Source: Nanobdellota archaeon
GTDB taxonomy: Archaea > Nanoarchaeota > Nanoarchaeia > Parvarchaeales > Parvarchaeaceae
Direction: 5' to 3'
Length of the DNA: 40,189 nucleotides
Assembly: GCA_021796445.1 (NCBI GenBank)
Contig: JAKACB010000006.1
Coordinates: 1-40,189, forward strand
Shown: in pieces, positions 16,486 through 23,661 of the stretch
Layout: each line of letters starts with the position of its first letter
Position numbering within the stretch: the first letter of the stretch is position 1
The notes under the pieces: model-generated
The model's input: the letters and a program-made list of their open reading frames with translations, nothing else
Told to the model about the DNA's origin: nothing
Database searches by the model: none
Position numbers and translations under genes: made by a program

Positions 16486-16671
16486 TTACTCCACAGATAT
16501 TGCATACTTGCCGTTTTTACCTATATTCATGGCTTCTGCTATTTTTGATTTTTCTTTGTCAGAGATAATAACAACTCCTTTCCATTTAAGTGACAAATCT
16601 TCGCTGCCGCACATAGGGCATTTTCTTTCTTCAGTCAAATAATTGCATACTTTGCAAGCTTTTAATGCCAT
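16486..16671 (-). CDS. spt4: Transcription elongation factor Spt4 (RpoE2)
   Basis: A 61-residue zinc protein that partners Spt5 on RNA polymerase. Cysteines appear as CKVC and CPMC, followed by the conserved strand LSLKWKGVVIISD and the AEAMNI helix. I chose the ATG at 16671 (MALKACKVC), the usual family start, rather than a TTG fifteen bases upstream. The gap to the rpoE1 stop is one base. Confidence 0.94.
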   Translation of the reverse strand: MALKACKVCNYLTEERKCPMCGSEDLSLKWKGVVIISDKEKSKIAEAMNIGKNGKYAISVE

Positions 16672-16672
16672 T

Positions 16673-17206
16673 TTACTTCTTAGCAACCTCCTTCTTTTTT
16701 GAACCTAATTTTCCAAGGCCTGGAGAACGCATTGTTAATCCAACTTTCATCATTCCTTTAGTACTCACAGCTATTATACTTGCTACAATAGTGTCGCCGG
16801 TTTTAATAGTTGTCTTTGTTCTTCTTCCTGTAAGAGCATTCTTTGAGAAATCAACAAAATCATCCATTGTTTGTGAAATGTGTGCCAATCCATCTAGAGG
16901 GCCAATGTTTACTATTGCTCCGATTTCGCTTACTTCTGTTACCTGGCCTTTAACGGTTTCATGCAGGGTTGGAAGATAAGCAAGCATTCTAAATATTGTA
17001 TCATAGTATATCGAAGCGTCATTCGGTATTATTATTCCTTCCTCTATACTGTCAATTCCAATTAAACCTACAAGCAAAGCTTTTTCCTCTATTATCTTTC
17101 CTATATAATTCTGTCTTATTATTTCAGTAGCAGCTTCTTTTCTGTCTTCTTGTAGCTTATTCGGCTCAACCCTTATCTTATCCCTTAGTGTTATTATTTC
17201 GTACAT
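16673..17206 (-). CDS. rpoE1: RNA polymerase subunit Rpo7 (RpoE1)
   Basis: Stalk subunit of archaeal RNA polymerase, equivalent to Rpb7, 177 residues. The N-terminal tip domain begins MYEIITLRDKIRVEP. The S1/OB domain spans about residues 80-165 (VKGQVTEVSEIGAIVNIGPLDGLAHISQ, and VGLTMRSPGLGKLG near the end). The ATG at 17206 is about 25 bases from the minus-strand box GATATAAAAATT (about 17225-17236), so this is the leaderless first gene of the block. Confidence 0.96.
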   Translation of the reverse strand: MYEIITLRDKIRVEPNKLQEDRKEAATEIIRQNYIGKIIEEKALLVGLIGIDSIEEGIIIPNDASIYYDTIFRMLAYLPTLHETVKGQVTEVSEIGAIVNIGPLDGLAHISQTMDDFVDFSKNALTGRRTKTTIKTGDTIVASIIAVSTKGMMKVGLTMRSPGLGKLGSKKKEVAKK

Positions 17207-17310
17207 ACATTTAATAAATTTTTATATCCTATAAATATATTTATTTATCACATTAAAAGATACTATGTATTTAAATAAGTTTATTTTTTGACTGTTGTTA
17301 ACTGATAAAA

Positions 17311-18228
17311 ATGGAAAATAAATCTGTTTTGGTTATAGGTATAGGTGCTGTAGGCTCTGCATTTTTGGCAAATTCAGCTGGGTTATTCAAAAAAGTTGGG
17401 ATTTTTGATGGCGATATAATCTCCAAGAGCAACCTTACAAATCAGCCTTTTTACAGTGATTTTGATTTCTCTTCACCATCTTCAAAAGTGTCATTTGCAG
17501 TTAAAAAAATGAATGCTATGGATAAAGCTACAGAATACAAAGGCTACGAACGCTATTTTATAGAAAGTGACTTTAATGTAATGAAGGATTATGATCTTAT
17601 ACTTGATTTTACAGACAGCATTCAAAGCAGGCTAATAATCAATAGCGGCTGTGTAAAAACTGGAAGCCCGGCAGTTTTTGTATCATTAAATGACAAGGAA
17701 AGCGTTTTGTATTTTTATAGGGGCAATGCATGCTTTAATTGCATATTCAGGAATTCAATTGGGCATATAAAAGAAGGATGCGAATCGGTTATATCTCCGC
17801 CAGGAAAGGACTACCTGGATTTTTTAATCCATAGTATATTAGACTTTTCTTTAGGTAAAATTAAAGGAGATGAAATAAGGATATTTAATCTCAAAAATAA
17901 AAAGGTGCTTGAAAGTAATGTCAAGCGAGACAAGGAATGCGAGGTTTGCGTGAATAACCGTTCAAACAATATACAAACTGGCTTCTTGCAGATTTGCTCG
18001 TCTGGAATAAAATTTTCATTAGGCAGCGAAATAGACCTAAAGATATTAAATAAAAAAATACCGAGAAGCGAAATAAACGGAGATTACTTGTTTTCAAATA
18101 ACGGCAGAAAATCAATCCTGATATCCTCAAAAGGAGATTTTCTTTTTACAGGATATACAAAAGACGAAGCAGAACAGCTATTGATGTCTTTTATTCCTGA
18201 GAGACTTTATAAGAAGGAAAAGGCTTGA
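17311..18228 (+). CDS. E1/ThiF/MoeB-like adenylyltransferase homologue with altered active site
   Basis: A 305-residue protein of the ubiquitin-activating E1-like superfamily. The nucleotide-binding motif is VLVIGIGAVGSAFL, followed by IFDGD and DFTDSIQSRLIIN. Two CxxC pairs (CFNC and CEVC) match the zinc site, and EGCESVISPPG contains a candidate catalytic cysteine. The usual SNLNRQ motif reads SNLTNQ, so the arginine that contacts ATP is replaced by Asn. No ubiquitin-like or ThiS/MoaD partner with a C-terminal GG is seen nearby. The last 51 bases overlap the convergent small membrane gene. It may be a divergent Ubl activator or a non-catalytic relative. Confidence 0.82.
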   Translation: MENKSVLVIGIGAVGSAFLANSAGLFKKVGIFDGDIISKSNLTNQPFYSDFDFSSPSSKVSFAVKKMNAMDKATEYKGYERYFIESDFNVMKDYDLILDFTDSIQSRLIINSGCVKTGSPAVFVSLNDKESVLYFYRGNACFNCIFRNSIGHIKEGCESVISPPGKDYLDFLIHSILDFSLGKIKGDEIRIFNLKNKKVLESNVKRDKECEVCVNNRSNNIQTGFLQICSSGIKFSLGSEIDLKILNKKIPRSEINGDYLFSNNGRKSILISSKGDFLFTGYTKDEAEQLLMSFIPERLYKKEKA

Positions 18229-18453
18229 GCAAACAAGTACAACTGCTACTGCAATTATATAGATATCATCATCTATTTGATGCGAAAGCGTGCTCCCGCC
18301 TATTTTTACGCCATTATAATAAAATCCGCTGTCTGCGAAGCTAATGTAGTTAAACGTGATGATTGCTATTATCATAATGCCGACTGCTGCCCCAATAATT
18401 GATAGCGAAAGCAAGGATTTCCTCCCAACTCTATATTTCCTGCTGGTTTTCAT
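18178..18453 (-). CDS. Small two-helix membrane protein, unknown function
   Basis: 91 residues with a basic N terminus, a first membrane helix (about residues 14-36), an exposed loop of about 30 residues (SGFYYNGVKIGGSTLSHQID) and a second helix (about 66-83), then a basic tail. No family recognised. Support comes from the precise start at 18453, about 24 bases from a TATA-like palindrome, and from the loop and helix pattern. It overlaps the 3' end of the E1-like gene tail to tail by 51 bases. Confidence 0.65.
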   Translation of the reverse strand: MKTSRKYRVGRKSLLSLSIIGAAVGIMIIAIITFNYISFADSGFYYNGVKIGGSTLSHQIDDDIYIIAVAVVLVCSSLFLLIKSLRNKRHQ

Positions 18454-18471
18454 ATTTTAGTTAAAGACAAT

Positions 18472-18481
18472 TATTTAAATA
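18472..18481. promoter_or_regulatory. Palindromic TATA box shared by divergent genes
   Basis: TATTTAAATA is a perfect palindrome in the 49-base gap between the minus-strand start (18453) and the plus-strand start (18503). Its centre is about 24 and 27 bases from the two ATGs, the normal archaeal spacing for leaderless transcripts in both directions. Confidence 0.65.
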
Positions 18482-18502
18482 CCTCCCAGTCATAATATTA
18501 AT

Positions 18503-19066
18503 ATGTTAGAAAAAGCTTTAAGTTTTGCTTTTAATGTTACATCAAACAAGACTAATGTCACAACTACTTTGACAGCTCCAGCTCCAGGTGTCTCATTGCT
18601 GTTTTCAGGAGTAGAATCGTTCTTGTTTCCTTTTCTTCTAGTTTTTGCCATCGTTTACGGCGTTCTTCAAAGGAGTGAGATTTTCAAGGGGAAAAGCGAC
18701 ATAGATGCAATAATAGCATTCGTTTTGGGTATAATATTTGCTACCACAAATTATACTCTAAAGTTAACGTATCTGATATTGCCAATAGTTGGTATTGTTG
18801 CAATAGTAATATTCATGCTTTTAGTTATAGGCTCAATGCTTTATGGCAGTAGTTCTGACCTTCTAAAGAGCGGATCTGGGAGGAAGATAATAGTCATAAT
18901 ATCGGTTTTAGTTTCTATAGGATTAATAATTTGGGTTTTATTAACAGCTAATCTAGGGTTTGTAGGTATATCTGCTACCTCGGTTTCATCGAATCTTTCG
19001 CAGTATTCCCCGTATATAATCGTTTTCATAGCGCTTATCCTAGGTGCATACTTTTTATTTAAATAA
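18503..19066 (+). CDS. Polytopic membrane protein, member 1 of a three-gene paralogous set
   Basis: 187 residues, with a short Asn/Thr-rich N-terminal region then about four or five membrane helices. The signature FLFPFLLVFAIVYGVLQRSEIF (helix followed by a charged turn) is matched in the gene at 19699 by LAVFVLVFALVYGLLVRSKFF. No catalytic or transport motif was recognised. It has its own leaderless promoter. Proteins of this general pattern are, as far as I recall, common in DPANN archaea and uncharacterised. Confidence 0.8.
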   Translation: MLEKALSFAFNVTSNKTNVTTTLTAPAPGVSLLFSGVESFLFPFLLVFAIVYGVLQRSEIFKGKSDIDAIIAFVLGIIFATTNYTLKLTYLILPIVGIVAIVIFMLLVIGSMLYGSSSDLLKSGSGRKIIVIISVLVSIGLIIWVLLTANLGFVGISATSVSSNLSQYSPYIIVFIALILGAYFLFK

Positions 19067-19131
19067 TTGAATACTTATAAGTAAAGATATTTAAAGAAAA
19101 GTTTAAATACTAAAAGTATCCATAACTATTA

Positions 19132-19692
19132 ATGGTATCAGCAGTAGCAGGGTCATTGTATTCACAAATAGACAAGGCCTTAAGCCTTATAACCCCTCCT
19201 AATGTTACAAACCCAATAGAGTTTTGGCTTGCTTTTCTGTTAATACTTGCTATACTTAGCACAGTCCTAAAGAACGTGAGTTACTTTGGGGATAATAAAA
19301 ACAAGGGAGCAAGAGGACTCATTGCTCTTATAATATCCTACTTCGCTGTTACTGTAGCGTGGGTAAGCCCTGTGTTAGTTTATATGTCTTCCACATTGGC
19401 AGTGACTGCGCTTATACTTGTAGCGATGCTTATAGTTGCAAGTCTGCTTAAATTTGACATAACTGGAAACAATTCCAAATGGCTTTTTGTTGTGGCGATA
19501 GGAATACTTTTCCTAGGTGGTGGAGTGTTCTCAAATGCTTTAGTACCTTCTAGTTCCGGTGTAGGAAGCGAATTTTCAAATATAGTATCTTCTTTAATAG
19601 GGCCTAACCTTGCATATCTTATTTTAGGTATAATAATAATCTTTGTTATCGCTTTTACTTTCGGCGGAGGCGGTTCTAGCAAGAACCAATAA
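19132..19692 (+). CDS. Polytopic membrane protein, member 2 of the set
   Basis: 186 residues, about five hydrophobic helices, ending in a Gly-rich tail (FGGGGSSKNQ). Its pattern of IEFWLAFLLILAILSTVLKNVSYFGDNKN, then paired helices and a second charged break, parallels the neighbours on both sides, although identity is lower. A TATA-like box GTTTAAATAC (about 19101-19110) lies 25 bases before the ATG at 19132. The next gene follows after six bases, so members 2 and 3 are probably one transcript. Confidence 0.78.
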   Translation: MVSAVAGSLYSQIDKALSLITPPNVTNPIEFWLAFLLILAILSTVLKNVSYFGDNKNKGARGLIALIISYFAVTVAWVSPVLVYMSSTLAVTALILVAMLIVASLLKFDITGNNSKWLFVVAIGILFLGGGVFSNALVPSSSGVGSEFSNIVSSLIGPNLAYLILGIIIIFVIAFTFGGGGSSKNQ

Positions 19693-19698
19693 GATAAT

Positions 19699-20262
19699 AT
19701 GTTAAGTTTACCTACTCTTGGTCTATATGATTTGGCGGTTTTCGTTTTAGTATTTGCTTTAGTATACGGCCTACTAGTAAGGTCTAAATTCTTTTCTACT
19801 TCGGACATACCTGCGCTTATAGGTGTAGCTATTGGTTTAGTAGCTTTGTTATCTTCCTTCTTTGTAAGATTTATAATAACGTTCCTGCCATATGTTTTAG
19901 CTGTAATGCTGTTTATCTTCCTAGCTATACTTCTTCTTTCAACGTCATTAGTTTCCCAGAGTTCAATAACGGATTACTTGAAGAAAAGCTCTCTTGTTCC
20001 AGCTTTAGTGATATTTGTAATGTTTATTTTTGGGCTGATAGCATTCGGAACCGTTTCTGCTTATTATCCAGGGATTTTAGGTGCCCCATCGACAAGCAGT
20101 TCCTCGCATGTTGCTGCAGTGTCTTCGTTTCCGTCTGATCTGACTTCCACTTACATTATATCTATATTTACAAGTCCTTCTTTTCTTACAACAGTGCTTA
20201 CACTGCTAGCTATGACTTTAGTGGTATTTGCATTGACAAGGCAGGTTCCAAGCAAAAAATAA
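19699..20262 (+). CDS. Polytopic membrane protein, member 3 of the set
   Basis: 187 residues with about four or five helices. VFALVYGLLVRSKFFSTSDIPALIGVAIGL aligns by eye with the VFAIVYGVLQRSEIFKGKSDIDAIIAFVLG region of member 1, supporting common ancestry. The last helix is followed by a short basic tail (TRQVPSKK). It ends one base before the convergent ThpR gene. Function unknown. Confidence 0.78.
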   Translation: MLSLPTLGLYDLAVFVLVFALVYGLLVRSKFFSTSDIPALIGVAIGLVALLSSFFVRFIITFLPYVLAVMLFIFLAILLLSTSLVSQSSITDYLKKSSLVPALVIFVMFIFGLIAFGTVSAYYPGILGAPSTSSSSHVAAVSSFPSDLTSTYIISIFTSPSFLTTVLTLLAMTLVVFALTRQVPSKK

Positions 20263-20745
20263 TTAGATTATCCTATAATAATTTGAAAAATCACTATTGA
20301 ATATATGCAATGAATCAGCTATAAATGAAAAATCATTGGACTCAAACTCTTTCTCGTCTATTTTACCAATAACTTGCTTGGCCCTGCATAGTGTAACATG
20401 CGGTGTAAAATTACTCTCTTTTTTCATAGATAAAAATGAGCATAATTTTTCGTACTGCTCATTTAAGTTGCCATGAACCCTTGCGTATATTGTTTTTGGG
20501 TTTTTTATTGACGGAAAAGCGCCAATTCCCTTAATATTTATGGGTATGGAAAATTTCATTTCTTTTATAAAATCGATAAGTTCTTTTTTTATCTCAAAAT
20601 CTCCAAGAAAAAGCAATGTTATGTGGAGTTTTTCTTTATCAACAAACTTTCCTGTAATCTTCTTGTCTAGTTTTTTATAGAAGAATGAAAAAATATCCTC
20701 TTTTGTTTTTTCAGGTATCTCTACTGCTATAAAATAGCGGTTCAT
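20263..20745 (-). CDS. thpR: RNA 2',3'-cyclic phosphodiesterase / 2'-5' RNA ligase family
   Basis: 2H-phosphoesterase of the LigT/ThpR type, 160 residues. The two catalytic HxT motifs are HITLLFLG and HVTLCRA, and the FIAVEIPE start is typical. The frame extends further upstream, but the ATG at 20745 gives the standard N terminus MNRYFIAVEIPE and forms an ATGA overlap with the upstream gene's stop. Proteins of this family ligate or hydrolyse RNA ends in vitro; the in vivo substrate is usually unknown. Confidence 0.93.
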   Translation of the reverse strand: MNRYFIAVEIPEKTKEDIFSFFYKKLDKKITGKFVDKEKLHITLLFLGDFEIKKELIDFIKEMKFSIPINIKGIGAFPSIKNPKTIYARVHGNLNEQYEKLCSFLSMKKESNFTPHVTLCRAKQVIGKIDEKEFESNDFSFIADSLHIFNSDFSNYYRII

Positions 20746-21662
20746 TTTACGGTTTCTATCGAATCTATCTGCCCGTCTCCGTCTATATCGTATCCTCTTA
20801 CCATCCTGCTCCAAGGAATCTCTCCAGTATATCCTTTGAAAGTTATATTTGAAAATCTTGTGGCAGCCAGCATTGCAGACAAAGTCCCTATGTTTCTTAC
20901 TCCACCTATAAGTATTATCTCCTTTTCTTTATCGAATGGGTTCTTTATTTTTTCTATGGTTCCTTCATAATCTCTTACATGTATGCCATTTTTATCCTTT
21001 AAGCCCCAACCTTCTTCTTTTATGAATTTTATCGGCATGAAATTGTTTATATCCCTAGTGACAAGATTGGTTACTGGTCCACCTATAACAATTAGGTTCT
21101 TCTTGAAAAGGTTTTTCGATATTACATCAGTATCAAGAACTACCGGCATAGACGCTGGAAGATCAATGAACTGCCCTAGAAACATTCCAAGGTATGCAGT
21201 ATAATAAGAATCTTTAGCAACAGCCTTGTATTCTCCGTGTGGGTCAGAGGCACCTACACAAATATATCCGTCAAATTTTCCATTATTTATGAATTTACTG
21301 AAAAATGCCAATGCATATTCGTTTTCCTTTGACTTCATCTTTGGATCAAATTTTATCTTGTTTTCATTGATTTCATGCGAAAATGAATTGTATAAAGCTT
21401 TGATCACCTCTCCCTTTTTCTGTGGCTCAATGCTTATCAGTCCTGCTTTTTCAAGCTTACCAATGTAGAAAGCAGTCGCCTTTTTGTCAAGCTTTAGTTC
21501 TTTTGAAAGATTTGCTGAATTATAAGGTTTTTTGGAAAGCTTTTTCAGAATAGCCATAGCTTTTTCGTCTGCTATTGGTTTTACATCGTTTATATCTTCA
21601 ATCAACTTTGTATCATTTACAAAGTAGCCTTCTCCATCGCTTTTAAGAATATAATTTTTCAT
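20742..21662 (-). CDS. Winged-helix protein with S-layer-like C-terminal domain
   Basis: 306 residues. Residues about 35-95 look like a winged helix-turn-helix (KAMAILKKLSKKPYNSANLSKELKL, then KLEKAGLISIEPQKKG). Residues 110-306 resemble the conserved domain of archaeal S-layer family proteins: LIVIGGPVTNLVTRDIN, the ILIGGVRNIGTLSAMLAATRF block, and the ending VRGYDIDGDGQIDSIETV. There is no signal peptide or membrane helix, so the protein is probably cytoplasmic and regulatory. I chose the ATG at 21662 because the minus-strand TTATAAGTTATAA box is correctly spaced for it. It is co-transcribed with thpR. Confidence 0.75.
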   Translation of the reverse strand: MKNYILKSDGEGYFVNDTKLIEDINDVKPIADEKAMAILKKLSKKPYNSANLSKELKLDKKATAFYIGKLEKAGLISIEPQKKGEVIKALYNSFSHEINENKIKFDPKMKSKENEYALAFFSKFINNGKFDGYICVGASDPHGEYKAVAKDSYYTAYLGMFLGQFIDLPASMPVVLDTDVISKNLFKKNLIVIGGPVTNLVTRDINNFMPIKFIKEEGWGLKDKNGIHVRDYEGTIEKIKNPFDKEKEIILIGGVRNIGTLSAMLAATRFSNITFKGYTGEIPWSRMVRGYDIDGDGQIDSIETVK

Positions 21663-21829
21663 AGTAACCATGTTTATAACTTATAACTAGGTTGATTTAA
21701 GTATTTAACTCTTTTGAGGCAATCTCACATAATTCTGTTTCTGCATGTTTTGCTCTGTTTTTTAACCGGTCCTGCATAAATTTAGATAGTTTAATGAGGA
21801 TTGTAATTTTAAATACACCGTTTAAAAAG

Positions 21830-21842
21830 CTTTAAATATAAG
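21830..21842 (+). promoter_or_regulatory. TATA-like box for glmS
   Basis: CTTTAAATATAAG lies about 35 bases before the glmS ATG at 21872, predicting a start near 21861 and a leader of roughly ten bases. Nothing else was recognised in the 21663-21871 gap. Confidence 0.5.
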
Positions 21843-21871
21843 TTTCCGTCTTACAAACTCTTAGGCTATTT

Positions 21872-23626
21872 ATGTGTGGTATTATAGGTTATACTGGAAA
21901 TGAGAATTCTATTCCTTTTGTTTTGGAAGGCATCAAGAGCTTAGAATACAGGGGCTATGACAGTTTCGGATGCGCTTTTCAGGGCAAGAACAATAACATA
22001 GAAATACGAAAAGATGCAGGCAGAATAAACAAAATTATAGATAATTACAGTTTGGATAAGGAAATCTCAAATAAAAGCATAGCACATACAAGATGGGCGA
22101 CTCATGGCGGAGTTACAAAGATGAATTCTCACCCCATGCTTGATTGCAGTGGGAAAATAGCAGTTGTACACAACGGAATAATCGAAAACTTCAAGGAGTT
22201 GAAGGAAAGTCTTCCAAATCATTTATTCTCCTCAGAGACAGATACTGAAGTACTGCCACATTTGATAGAGGAAGAGATGGCAAATGGAAAGAACTTTGAG
22301 GAAGCTGTCATAGCCGTATCAGAAAAAATAACTGGGTTTTCTTCTTTTGTAGTTATGAATGCTGATTCTGATAATATCGTTGCAGTAAAAAGCGGCTCTC
22401 CATTGGTGTTAGGCGTTAGAGACAAAGGCATGTTCGTTGCAAGCGATGTACCGTCATTCTTAAAATATACCAATAAAGTGGTTTATCTGTCTGATGGGGA
22501 TGTAATAGCAATAAATAAAGCGGGTTTTAAAATCCTTAAATCAAATAACCCTACCAAGCATAAAGTCCGAGAAGTTACATTTTCAATCGCAGACATAGAT
22601 AAAGGAAAATACAAGCATTTTATGCTCAAAGAAATTATGGAGCAACAGAGTCTTGTTTCAAAACTTGTAAATTCAGATTTATCCTACATTAAAAATGCCG
22701 CGTCTCTTGTCTCATTGTCAAAAAGAGTGTTCCTTTTGGGTTCAGGCTCCTCATTTCATATAGCGTTACTAACAGCTAATTTGTTTAGGGACTTGGGCAA
22801 AGATGCAATTGCCGTGCAGCCACAGGATCTATTAAATTATTCTAAGACAATAAGCAAAGAGGATGTCTTTATGATAATATCACAAAGCGGAGAAACTATG
22901 GATGTTATAGAGTCTCTTCCAATAATAAAAGACAACAAAAAAATAGGAATAATAAATACTGAAGGTTCTACTCTGGCAAATGTAGTGGATTACTTTATAA
23001 ATGTTAATGCAGGGCATGAAAAAGGAGTTGCGGCTACAAAAACTTTTACAATGTCCGCAATACTTTCTTGTTTGATAGCCATGTTTTCTGCTGGTGAGGA
23101 AAGAGAGGCATTAAACGACCTTAATCTTTTGAATATAAATCTGTATAATCTTTTTGTTCCTTCAGTCTACAAGACAATAAAAGATACTGCTTTAATTCTT
23201 AAGAAAGAGAAAGATATTTTCTTTTTAGGCAGAGGAAATGATTACATTTCAGCAATGGAAGCAGCATTAAAGATGAAAGAGGTTACATATATTCACTCTG
23301 AAGCCATTGACTCGGCTACTTTTAAACATGGGCCGTTAGCTTTAATATCCAAAGGAACATACTCAGTAGCCTTGGTATCCGACAGATTTAAGGACAGGGA
23401 AATAAATAACCTTAAGGAAATAAAGGCAAGAAATGGAAAGATAATAGGGATTGCAAATGAAAAAATGGATGTCTTTGATGTTTTTATCAGGTCCCAGCCT
23501 GCAGGTATATTCAGTTTTGTTCCACAAGTAATATTATCCCAGCTTCTATCTTACTATATCTCATTGTCAAAGCATATAGACCCGGATCACCCAAGAAACC
23601 TCGCCAAGGCAGTTACTACAAAATAA
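21872..23626 (+). CDS. glmS: Glutamine-fructose-6-phosphate aminotransferase
   Basis: Makes glucosamine-6-phosphate from fructose-6-phosphate and glutamine, the first step to UDP-GlcNAc and surface glycans. In 584 residues: the N-terminal glutaminase with Cys2 nucleophile (MCGIIGY) and HTRWATHG, then two SIS domains (GSGSSFHIA and SQSGETMD; GRGNDYISAMEAALKMKE with SEAIDSATFKHGPLALI), and the C-terminal HPRNLAKAVTTK that reaches the active site. All landmark motifs are intact. It stands alone between divergent and codirectional neighbours. Its product may feed glycosylation of the Asn-rich exported proteins at 28844-39974. Confidence 0.97.
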   Translation: MCGIIGYTGNENSIPFVLEGIKSLEYRGYDSFGCAFQGKNNNIEIRKDAGRINKIIDNYSLDKEISNKSIAHTRWATHGGVTKMNSHPMLDCSGKIAVVHNGIIENFKELKESLPNHLFSSETDTEVLPHLIEEEMANGKNFEEAVIAVSEKITGFSSFVVMNADSDNIVAVKSGSPLVLGVRDKGMFVASDVPSFLKYTNKVVYLSDGDVIAINKAGFKILKSNNPTKHKVREVTFSIADIDKGKYKHFMLKEIMEQQSLVSKLVNSDLSYIKNAASLVSLSKRVFLLGSGSSFHIALLTANLFRDLGKDAIAVQPQDLLNYSKTISKEDVFMIISQSGETMDVIESLPIIKDNKKIGIINTEGSTLANVVDYFINVNAGHEKGVAATKTFTMSAILSCLIAMFSAGEEREALNDLNLLNINLYNLFVPSVYKTIKDTALILKKEKDIFFLGRGNDYISAMEAALKMKEVTYIHSEAIDSATFKHGPLALISKGTYSVALVSDRFKDREINNLKEIKARNGKIIGIANEKMDVFDVFIRSQPAGIFSFVPQVILSQLLSYYISLSKHIDPDHPRNLAKAVTTK

Positions 23627-23661
23627 GTTAACCTTTTTTACGTGTAATTCCTATAGTTTAT

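Noticed and set aside
19380..19808. 142-residue open frame antisense to two membrane protein genes
   Set aside because: The plus-strand genes have membrane-protein composition and promoters; the antisense frame is a by-product.
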